64,000 nt of DNA from Kingella denitrificans ATCC 33394 (GTDB lineage Bacteria > Pseudomonadota > Gammaproteobacteria > Burkholderiales > Neisseriaceae). The DNA is taken from contig NZ_GL870929.1 of NCBI RefSeq assembly GCF_000190695.1, positions 1,747,200 through 1,811,199 on the forward strand, read 5' to 3'. Below the pieces are notes generated by a model that was given only the letters and a program-made list of their open reading frames with translations, did not search any database and had not been told where the DNA came from. Both the position numbers and the translations under genes were made by a program. Shown here piece by piece: positions 52,491 through 60,527 of this stretch; positions within the stretch are counted from its first letter, which is position 1, and the number at the start of each line of letters is the position of its first letter.

Positions 52491-55400
52491 ATGAGCAATA
52501 TCGATATTTCTGATTACACCTTGTTGGCGGAAGCCAGCTATGCGGATTTTTCATTGTCATACGACAAGGAGAGCGGAACGTATCCTGAAAAGTTAAAAGA
52601 TAAGAATGGCAAAGAGGTTGGTACTAAACAAGCCATAACAGAACTGGGCAAACCCGGAATGGTTGACAAAATCATCAACACCGCTACCTTCAATTCGGAA
52701 GACAACAGCAAATCCACCACGGAGCAATTTGCCGAATACCTTACGGATAAATACGAAGTGGCTGCCCACTGGAAAGACCGGGGCGATTTCTTTACCAGCG
52801 CGGACAAAGACCAGTCCAGCGGTTTTTCGGGAACGTTGTTTAAAAGCAAAATCTCCGAACAGTATGTGCTGGCTTTGCGCGGTACGGAAGGCGGTAAAGA
52901 CCTGTTCATTACAGACGGTGGCGATATCGTCAATGACGGCTTGGCGCATCATCAAATCGTGGATATGTATAACTTTTGGCAGCAGATTACCGCACAAAAA
53001 GGCAAACCTTACGATGTGATGTATGTTGAGACGTTAGGACAGATTTATGATGTTGCATTAGAAAAAATCAATGAAGCAAAACTTGACGGTGCGGTTGGTT
53101 TCTTTACAGACAGCTCTACGGTCAAAATGATCAAAAAGATCCGTTCGGACAAGCTTTACAAGATGGGAGATGAACGACGTTTCGGTTTGGGTATCCACGT
53201 AGATAAGGTAACGACAACGGGACATAGTTTGGGTGGTCATCTGTCGGCGGCATTCTCCCGTTTGTTCCCTGATAAGGTGGAGCATTCTTATATGGTAAAC
53301 GGCGCGGGGTTCGGTGCAAAATCCAATCCTATAAGCTATCTGTTTTCTAATTCCCAAGATAATATTTCGTCTGTTTTTAGTGCATTGGATGGTGCAGATC
53401 ATTTTGATAAAGCAAAAATTACCAACCTGATCGGCGATAAAAATATCGATGTAGTTGCAAATAACTGGTTTATCGGCCTGTCCCAACCGGGCAAAACGCC
53501 GGAACTGTTTATTGAAGAAGCGGGTATCGGAAAAATCTTTGGTCATGCTGCCGGGTCGATGAGCGATACCATGCAGGCTGCATCGCTGTTTTTTGCCATG
53601 GACGGAAAATTAAACCAAACTGATCTTTCGGAAGCGCTCAAAACACTGAATCCTGTTTTTAAGGCGGTGACCAATGACGATGAAGAGACGTTGGAAAAAG
53701 TGGTTTACCAAATCGGGAAGCTGCTTGGCGATAAAGTGCCGGGGCAGGCTGCCACACGAAACGAGCTGTATGAAAGGATAGCTTCTTTGAAGGCGTTGCT
53801 GACAGGCAAGAAGGATGTCGGCGAACTGGAAGATGCACAGGGCGGCAAATACCAATTTGTCTCTTTGGCGACTGATGCAGGTAGCTGGAAAGATGACGTG
53901 AGCCAAAATTCCGATAAGGGAACCGCCCTACGCTATGCTTTGCGCGAGCTGAATCCTTTTGCGGTGGTGGGTGCGGATTATACGGCACACAACAGGCACG
54001 GCAATCTGAATCTGTATTCCATCGAGAATCCTTACGGCATGACAAATACTTATCTTCAACATCGGGCAGCCATGCTGGCATGGAAGAATGCCATCAATAC
54101 TGCTAATGTAAGTTATAGTGATGATTTTGGTGCCATCAATTTCAATTATACAGAAATTATTTCGGCTATAGCAGCAGCAGCCACTAGTCCTTTGGCTCCA
54201 CTTACTACTGCTATTGCTTCTGCAATATCTTTGCTGCCGGCTGATTTGAAAGGTGATTGGACATACGAAGACAAATCTGGAAATCTCTCATTCCATATTG
54301 ACGGTAAAAATTTGACTGATTTAAGCAACCATTATGTTCGTTTCGGTTCGGATACGATTGACGAACTAAAAGGTGGTGATTTGGAAGATTATCTGTTCGG
54401 CGGTGGCAATATTGACACACTCGACGGCGGCGAAGGCGATGACTATATGGAAGGCGGCCAAGGTCTTGACACCTACATCATCAAAGACCACGACACCGTT
54501 TTCGACAGCGATATGCAGGGCAAAATCCTCTTCGACAACGGAGGGAAACCCATCCAAATCGACCGTTTCGAGAGCGACGGAGAACAGAACCCCGTCATCT
54601 GGCACAGCCCGGACCGGCAATTCACGGCCGTCCGGTACGGCAAAGACCTGATTGTTTCAACTAAATCCGACAAATCAGACAAAGTGACCGTGAAGGATTT
54701 CTTTAAAATTGCCAAAGACAACGGCAAAGGCGGTTTAACCGGCCTGGGTATCGAGTTGGACAAGGCAGAGTTGCTCAAACCGGGTATGCAAAACAAGCTG
54801 ACGGGTATTGCCAACCGTTATAACAATTTTCATGCGAACAGCGGGGGTTATACCGAAATTATAGGCGGCAGTTTGTCGGATACCGTATTCGCGACCAGTT
54901 CCGGCATTTGGGCGGAAATGGGCGACGGGAACGACCGTGTCTACGGTTCGATGTCTGCCGATATGATTGACGGCGGGGACGGTAACGATATCCTCAACGG
55001 CAGCTCCTTTGTTCCGGCGGGAACCGATAAGCCGCAGGCGGAGTTGGATAAGGATGCGGATATTATTATCGGCGGTAACGGACATGATTTGATTATCGGT
55101 ATGGCCGGTGACGATACGATTTATACCGGTAAAAAAGACGAACATAAAGAAACCAAACCGACCGGGATGCGCGGCGACTGGGCGTTGGGCCATTTGGGCG
55201 ACGATACCATTTACGGCAGCCGCGGACAGGATTTTCTGCAAGGCGGGGAAGGTTCGGATATTATTCACGGCGGTGCGGACGACGATGTGATATTGGGGGA
55301 TAGTTTCATCCGTTTTAGCAGCCGCACTGTGCTGGAGAAGGGCGTGATTCCGGATGCGATCGTCGTGCCGAAATACGAATACAGCACCATTGGTGTGGAG

Positions 55401-57080
55401 AACCTGCCGGGCAAGGCCATCGGGTTTACCCACAATGCCCAAACGGACAAACTTATCGCGGAATATGCCGTTTCCATTCCGTCGCCACAAAGTTTCGAAT
55501 GGTCGCTTTCCATCGATAAAGAGAAAGGCGACTATGTTTTGGATACTCCGAAAGGCATTCCTTTGTCGAACGACCAGCACCTTGTAGAAAAAAACGGTGC
55601 GGCGGATTATTTGTACGGCGGTACGGGTAATGATTTAATTATTGGGCAGACGGGCGACGATTTCCTGTTTGGCGAGAAAGGCAACGATATTTTGTGGGGC
55701 GACGACAACCGCGATTTGTCCGTTGCCGGCAACGACTATCTGGACGGCGGCGAAGGCAACGATACGCTGTACGGCGGTTTGGGCAATGACACTTTAACAG
55801 GCGGCACCGGCAGCAACACGCTGGATGGTGGCGAGGGGTTCGATACCTATGTCATTACCGGCGAAGAGTTTGCCCAAACCACAGCAACCCCTGCCGAGAA
55901 AAAATCGCACAATATTATTCGGGATTCGGACGGCCAGGGAAAAATCTTGGTTCAAGATATCGATTTAGGCAGCCTGCACTGGCAATTGAACAAAGGAACC
56001 GGCAAATGGTCGGCTCGGGGGCAAGAGATTGCCCTGGCGCAAAACGGCAATGATTTGCTGGTGCAGAACAAAGACGGCATTACCGTTGCCACGGTAAGCA
56101 ATTTCCAAAACGGCCATTTGGGCATTACTTTGCCCGGCTTCGCAGCACAGACAGACAAGCCCCAATCTGAGCCTGCGCCGACGCCACAACCTGTCCAACC
56201 ACAACCTGTTCAGCCACAACCTGTTCAGCCACAACCTGTTCAGCCACAACCTGTTCAGCCACAACCTGTTCAGCCACAACCTGTTCAGCCGCAACCTGTT
56301 CAGCCGCAACCTGTTCAGCCGCAACCTGTTCAGCCGCAACCTGTTCAGCCGCAACCTGTTCAACCTGCACCGGCCACCCAAACCGTTATTGAGGGCGGCA
56401 GCGGTAACGAAACCTTCCATGCCGACGTTTCGGGCAGCCTGGTTAAAGCGCGAGGCGGCAACGATTGGGTTCACGGCAGCGACGGTGACGACACCCTTAT
56501 CGGCGGTGCGGGCAATGATGTGCTGTACGGCCAGGCGGGTCATGACGAACTTTACGGCGAGGACGGCGACGACCGCCTCTACGGTGGGGAAGGTGACGAC
56601 AAACTCGCCGGCGGCCGCGGCAGCGACTACTTGGCCGGTGGTGCAGGTTCCGACCGCTATGTGTTCGAACGCAACTTCGGCAAAGACTTTGTCATGAATT
56701 TGGATACTTCTCCGGACAGCACCGATACTCTGCGGATAACCGACGGCTATACGCCGGACGATTTCACCTTCAAACGCGACGGCGACAACCTTGTCATCAC
56801 CGAAAAAGCCGATAGCGGCAATGAAATCACCGTGCACAAACACTTCTCCGCCGACTACCGCGGCGCGTATGCGATAGACCGCATTGTGTTCGACAACCAG
56901 AAGGTGCTGGATACGCAGGCGGTGAACGCACTCGTCCGGCAAGATGCGGCACTGGCCAATGCCGCCAACCACATGGTACAGGCAATGGCCGGTTTCGGTG
57001 CGGGCAGCGGAGCAACGGCCGGCAACCTGATGCAGAATGCCGCCCACCAGCCTTTGCTGCTGGCCGCCTCATCGGTGTAG
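52491..57080 (+). CDS. RTX protein with N-terminal lipase (alpha/beta hydrolase) domain
   Basis: 1,529 residues from the second ATG, chosen because both stubs start at the equivalent position; an ATG at 52485 is also open. A DYTLLAEASYADFSL head precedes a class-3 lipase-like domain with ALRGTEGGKDLF (about 125-136) and nucleophile elbow TTTGHSLGGHLSAAFS (Ser246). A helical region follows, then RTX nonapeptide blocks (about 615-670, 785-940, 1035-1115). A PVQPQ linker (about 1234-1293) precedes a final RTX block and an FGKDFVMNLDTSPDSTDTLR-type secretion region. No signal peptide, as expected for type I export. Predicted to be a secreted calcium-dependent lipase or phospholipase. Confidence 0.9.
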   Translation: MSNIDISDYTLLAEASYADFSLSYDKESGTYPEKLKDKNGKEVGTKQAITELGKPGMVDKIINTATFNSEDNSKSTTEQFAEYLTDKYEVAAHWKDRGDFFTSADKDQSSGFSGTLFKSKISEQYVLALRGTEGGKDLFITDGGDIVNDGLAHHQIVDMYNFWQQITAQKGKPYDVMYVETLGQIYDVALEKINEAKLDGAVGFFTDSSTVKMIKKIRSDKLYKMGDERRFGLGIHVDKVTTTGHSLGGHLSAAFSRLFPDKVEHSYMVNGAGFGAKSNPISYLFSNSQDNISSVFSALDGADHFDKAKITNLIGDKNIDVVANNWFIGLSQPGKTPELFIEEAGIGKIFGHAAGSMSDTMQAASLFFAMDGKLNQTDLSEALKTLNPVFKAVTNDDEETLEKVVYQIGKLLGDKVPGQAATRNELYERIASLKALLTGKKDVGELEDAQGGKYQFVSLATDAGSWKDDVSQNSDKGTALRYALRELNPFAVVGADYTAHNRHGNLNLYSIENPYGMTNTYLQHRAAMLAWKNAINTANVSYSDDFGAINFNYTEIISAIAAAATSPLAPLTTAIASAISLLPADLKGDWTYEDKSGNLSFHIDGKNLTDLSNHYVRFGSDTIDELKGGDLEDYLFGGGNIDTLDGGEGDDYMEGGQGLDTYIIKDHDTVFDSDMQGKILFDNGGKPIQIDRFESDGEQNPVIWHSPDRQFTAVRYGKDLIVSTKSDKSDKVTVKDFFKIAKDNGKGGLTGLGIELDKAELLKPGMQNKLTGIANRYNNFHANSGGYTEIIGGSLSDTVFATSSGIWAEMGDGNDRVYGSMSADMIDGGDGNDILNGSSFVPAGTDKPQAELDKDADIIIGGNGHDLIIGMAGDDTIYTGKKDEHKETKPTGMRGDWALGHLGDDTIYGSRGQDFLQGGEGSDIIHGGADDDVILGDSFIRFSSRTVLEKGVIPDAIVVPKYEYSTIGVENLPGKAIGFTHNAQTDKLIAEYAVSIPSPQSFEWSLSIDKEKGDYVLDTPKGIPLSNDQHLVEKNGAADYLYGGTGNDLIIGQTGDDFLFGEKGNDILWGDDNRDLSVAGNDYLDGGEGNDTLYGGLGNDTLTGGTGSNTLDGGEGFDTYVITGEEFAQTTATPAEKKSHNIIRDSDGQGKILVQDIDLGSLHWQLNKGTGKWSARGQEIALAQNGNDLLVQNKDGITVATVSNFQNGHLGITLPGFAAQTDKPQSEPAPTPQPVQPQPVQPQPVQPQPVQPQPVQPQPVQPQPVQPQPVQPQPVQPQPVQPQPVQPQPVQPAPATQTVIEGGSGNETFHADVSGSLVKARGGNDWVHGSDGDDTLIGGAGNDVLYGQAGHDELYGEDGDDRLYGGEGDDKLAGGRGSDYLAGGAGSDRYVFERNFGKDFVMNLDTSPDSTDTLRITDGYTPDDFTFKRDGDNLVITEKADSGNEITVHKHFSADYRGAYAIDRIVFDNQKVLDTQAVNALVRQDAALANAANHMVQAMAGFGAGSGATAGNLMQNAAHQPLLLAASSV
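56190..56369 (+). repeat. Twelve 15-bp units encoding PVQPQ
   Basis: Eleven PVQPQ units and a final PVQPA. Unit 1 has cctgtccaaccacaa; units 2-6 use cctgttcagccacaa and units 7-11 cctgttcagccgcaa, so the array grew in two phases. Units are in frame, so length changes keep the reading frame. Confidence 0.95.
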
Positions 57081-57107
57081 TCCAATCTGATTAGATCAGT
57101 GAAAAAG

Positions 57108-57162
57108 AAGTGCAGGTTGCCTGAAAAGACAGAAAAAGTCTTTCAGACAGCCTGCACTTTGG
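57108..57162 (+). terminator. Terminator of the RTX lipase gene
   Basis: Long imperfect stem aagtgcagg-tgcctgaaa with its complement, built from decayed uptake sequences and followed by TTTGGTTT, 28 bases past the stop. An isolated uptake sequence follows at 57213. Confidence 0.65.
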
Positions 57163-57241
57163 TTTCGTTTCAGCCAGCAAACGGCAGTCTGAAAGCGCAG
57201 AGCATTACGAAAAAGCAGCCTGCACTCCCATCCCCCTCTGT

Positions 57242-59371
57242 TTACCCGTTCTGTAAATCATACAGATAGCGGTAATATCCGTTCGGCTTCGCCAGCAATT
57301 CCTGCTGCGTTCCCGCTTCCACAATCCTGCCTTTATCCATGGCAATAATCCGGTGCGCCGTTTTAACGGTGGACAGACGGTGGGCGATAATCAGCACCGT
57401 CCGGTTGGCGCAAATGGCCTGCATATTCTGCATAATCGCCCGTTCGCTTTCATAATCCAGCGCGCTGGTGGCTTCGTCAAAAATCAGAATACGCGGATTG
57501 GTGATTAACGCGCGGGCAATCGCAATGCGCTGCCGCTGTCCGCCCGACAAGCCTGCCCCTTGTTCGCCCACCACGGTGTCGTAGCCTTCCGGCAGCTCCA
57601 TAATAAACTCGTGCGCACCCGCCAGTTTGGCCGCTTCGATAATGCGTTCCAACGGCATACCCGTATCCGTCAGCGCGATATTGTCGCGTATGCTGCGGTT
57701 GAGCAGCACATTCTCCTGCAAGACCACGCCCACCTGCCGCCGCAGCCAGGCAGGAGCGGCCAGAGCCAAATCGTTGCCGTCCACCAACACCCGTCCCTGC
57801 TCCGGCACATACAGACGCTGCACCAATTTGGTGAGTGTGGATTTGCCCGACCCCGAACGTCCCACAATCCCCAGCACTTCTCCCGCCCGAATCCGCAGGT
57901 TCAAATCCTGCAGAATCAGCCTGCCGTCCGCCTTATAGCGGAAATCGACATGTTCGAACGTAATCTCCCCCCGGATATCGGGCAGAGCCAAACGCGAAGA
58001 CGCGTTCTCGGTCGGCGCATTCAGAATATCCCCCAAACGCGCCACCGAAATCCCCACCTGCTGGAAATCCTGCCACAACTGCGCCAAACGGATCACGGGC
58101 GCCGCCACCTGTCCCGAGAGCATATTGAACGCAATCAGTTGCCCCACCGTCAGCTTGCCCTCAATCACCAGTCTTGCGCCAATCCACAACGTCGCCACCG
58201 TCACCAGCTTCTGAATCAGCTGCACCCCCTGCTGGCCGACCACCGCCAGCTTCGTGACCCGAAATCCCGAAGCTACATAAGCCGCCAACTGGTTGTCCCA
58301 ACGCTGCGTCATCTGCGGCTCCACCGCCATCGCCTTTACCGTACCCACCGCAGTGATGCTTTCCACCAAAAACGACTGGTTGTCTGCATTGCGCGCAAAC
58401 TTATCGTTCAGACGCGTCCGCAGTATCGGGCTGATAAATGCCGACCAAAACGCATAGGCAGGCAACGAAGCCAATACCACCCAAGTCAGTGTGGAACTGT
58501 AATACCACATCACTGCCAGAAAGATAAACGAAAACGCCAAATCCAATACCGAAGTCAGCGCCTGACCGGTCAGGAAATTGCGAATCTGCTCCAATTCCCG
58601 CACCCGAGCCACCGTATCACCCACCCGTCTGTGCTCGAAATAGGATAAAGGCAAAGAAAGCAGATGCCGGAACAGCCGCGCGCCCAATTCCACATCAATA
58701 CGCGAAGTCGTATGTGCAAACAGATACGTCCGCAAACCACCCAACACAATCTCAAACAGCGACACCACCAACAAAGCCACCGCCACCACATCCAAAGTAG
58801 AGAACCCCCGATGCACCAGCACCTTGTCCATCACCACCTGGAAAAACAGAGGCGTAACCAGCGCAAACAGCTGCAACACCACCGACACCACCAATACCTC
58901 AAAAAACAGCCGGCGGTATTTGATTACCGCCGGAATAAACCAGGTAAAGTCAAATTTAGCCAAACTGCCCAATACCGAAGCGCGGGAAGCAACCAATATC
59001 AGTTTGCCCGAATATCGGTTAGAAAACTCGGCAAAAGACAATACCGCAGACTTATTCGTAATCAAATCCTGTATCAAAAATTGGGCATTCTCACCCTCAC
59101 CGTCTGTTTTGGCCAAAATAAAATGGTTGCCGTCATCACACCATACCAATGCGGGTAAAGTCGCCATAGCCAAACGTTTGACAGGCTGGCGGACTACCTT
59201 TGCCTTCAATCCCAAAGATTTGGCAGCCAAAAGCCATTGTGTTTCATTTAAATCGCTTTGTGCGGAAGCACAGAATTCATGTTGTATATCGGCAGGATTG
59301 GCGGCAATGCCGTGGTAGTGGGCGAGGATGATGAGGGCGGAAAGGGCGGGGATGGAATAGGGAGGATGCAT
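57242..59371 (-). CDS. HlyB-family type I secretion ABC transporter
   Basis: 709 residues. The N-terminal C39-like domain (about 1-130) lacks the catalytic cysteine (SIPALSALIILAHYHGIAAN), so it is the non-cleaving type used by RTX transporters. Six TM helices follow (about 150-430), then the ATPase: Walker A GRSGSGKS at about 503-510, signature LSGGQRQR at about 608, Walker B ILIFDEAT. Minus strand, separated from the hlyD and tolC genes by the toxin cluster. Divergent from the 59640 gene across a shared control region. Confidence 0.95.
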   Translation of the reverse strand: MHPPYSIPALSALIILAHYHGIAANPADIQHEFCASAQSDLNETQWLLAAKSLGLKAKVVRQPVKRLAMATLPALVWCDDGNHFILAKTDGEGENAQFLIQDLITNKSAVLSFAEFSNRYSGKLILVASRASVLGSLAKFDFTWFIPAVIKYRRLFFEVLVVSVVLQLFALVTPLFFQVVMDKVLVHRGFSTLDVVAVALLVVSLFEIVLGGLRTYLFAHTTSRIDVELGARLFRHLLSLPLSYFEHRRVGDTVARVRELEQIRNFLTGQALTSVLDLAFSFIFLAVMWYYSSTLTWVVLASLPAYAFWSAFISPILRTRLNDKFARNADNQSFLVESITAVGTVKAMAVEPQMTQRWDNQLAAYVASGFRVTKLAVVGQQGVQLIQKLVTVATLWIGARLVIEGKLTVGQLIAFNMLSGQVAAPVIRLAQLWQDFQQVGISVARLGDILNAPTENASSRLALPDIRGEITFEHVDFRYKADGRLILQDLNLRIRAGEVLGIVGRSGSGKSTLTKLVQRLYVPEQGRVLVDGNDLALAAPAWLRRQVGVVLQENVLLNRSIRDNIALTDTGMPLERIIEAAKLAGAHEFIMELPEGYDTVVGEQGAGLSGGQRQRIAIARALITNPRILIFDEATSALDYESERAIMQNMQAICANRTVLIIAHRLSTVKTAHRIIAMDKGRIVEAGTQQELLAKPNGYYRYLYDLQNG

Positions 59372-59380
59372 AAAATATAA

Positions 59381-59400
59381 ACCATTGAAAAATCAATGGT
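59381..59400 (-). other. Hairpin in the hlyB leader
   Basis: Perfect arms accattga/tcaatggt around four A, ten bases upstream of the hlyB start on the minus strand. It could affect translation. Confidence 0.45.
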
Positions 59401-59561
59401 AATAAGATTGTAAAGATTGGAAAATAAACTATTTTGCCATTGTAAAAAACACAGCCTAATTTGTAAAGCGCTACATGGAAATAGTTTTGAGCGCGTGTTT
59501 CCAGGGAAATTTTTTGAATATTTACTCTTTTGAAATTTGTTTTTGGAATCAAATAAATTTA

Positions 59562-59622
59562 CTAACTCAAACAGATAATTGACAAATTATCTGTTTGAGT
59601 TAGAATAGTGAGAACCATTATT
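59562..59622 (+). promoter_or_regulatory. Palindromic control region with promoter and Fur-like site
   Basis: A perfect inverted repeat with 19-base arms (ctaactcaaacagataatt and complement, 59562-59580 and 59585-59603) and a GACA centre. It contains TTGACA (59579-59584) and leads into TAGAAT (59601-59606) with a 16-base spacer. The 19 bases at 59604-59622 (aatagtgagaaccattatt) match the Fur consensus at 14 of 19 positions and overlap the -10. The start codon of the next gene is at 59640. Confidence 0.65.
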
Positions 59623-59639
59623 AAAAATTTAACAAAATA

Positions 59640-60527
59640 ATGATTTTAATCAAAAATTACAAATATTTAGATTTCTGCCTATTTGCCTTATCCGCCCTAC
59701 TTTATGCCTTTTGGCACGCATTTTTTCCTTTGCTGTTGCTTTCCTTTGTTTTTCTTTGGTATCGGCGGGAATTGGCTTGGCGGATTAAGCGGGAAAAGCC
59801 CAAATTTTTTTGGGGTTTATTCAGTTTGGAGGAAGAGGCCCATCCGTTTGTCAATGTTAGATTTTGGTTTTTTGGAGTAGCTGTTACTGTAATTATTGCA
59901 TTTATAATGATGCTATTTACTTATAAATATGATGATAGCGTTAGAAAAGTATTTGGAATGTTTTCACCTATATTTTATGACACAGTGGCGTATATTTATC
60001 CCGGTCATGTAAATAGCGAATTCGCGATTGTCAAACGGGCGATACAAGATGCATTGGCTGCTCAAAATATCCATACTGTTGTAACAGATGAAATTGTCCG
60101 AAATGAGTTAAATAGTAGAAGTGCCAAGAACCTTTTACTGAATTACCATTATGATTTTGTATGCCTGACTGTGTACGTTATCATCTTTGCGCGCCCGCTG
60201 ATTATGCAGCCTTTTTACCAAGCGGCAATGAAGGATCCGAACCGCCAATTTCATTGGAAAAAACTGAATTTATGGCGGATATTCATTAGTGTGTCGTTTA
60301 TAGGGATTCTTTACTATATGTTTTTCCTAACGCCGATTCATCGGGATAATTGCGCCGAAATCCATAATCGGGCGGCGCTGTTGTGCAGCAATTTGGCAAC
60401 TTCGGGAAAATATATCGCGTTTCCGGCAAGGATTTCGGCTTATTGGGCATCGATTTTGTTTATGGTTCAGATGTTTATTGATGGTTATTTGGTGAAACAG
60501 GAGATAGGGCATGACAACACCAACTAA
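59640..60527 (+). CDS. Multi-TM membrane protein, possible partner of the downstream RTX protein
   Basis: 295 residues, AT-rich. About five or six TM helices: two close together at the N-terminus (about 9-42), one at about 74-97, one at about 177-195, one at about 217-235, and one near the C-terminus. Between them is a hydrophilic segment (about 98-175) that may be periplasmic, and a late loop with two cysteines (DNCAEIHNRAALLCSN). No family recognised. The gene overlaps the next gene by 17 bases, so they are coupled. No ribosome site is evident at its start. By analogy with the other unit it may protect the producer. Confidence 0.65.
   Translation: MILIKNYKYLDFCLFALSALLYAFWHAFFPLLLLSFVFLWYRRELAWRIKREKPKFFWGLFSLEEEAHPFVNVRFWFFGVAVTVIIAFIMMLFTYKYDDSVRKVFGMFSPIFYDTVAYIYPGHVNSEFAIVKRAIQDALAAQNIHTVVTDEIVRNELNSRSAKNLLLNYHYDFVCLTVYVIIFARPLIMQPFYQAAMKDPNRQFHWKKLNLWRIFISVSFIGILYYMFFLTPIHRDNCAEIHNRAALLCSNLATSGKYIAFPARISAYWASILFMVQMFIDGYLVKQEIGHDNTN

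Noticed and set aside
56190..56369. 15-bp tandem repeats considered as a minisatellite or CRISPR
   Set aside because: They are in frame with the RTX gene, have no spacers and encode PVQPQ.
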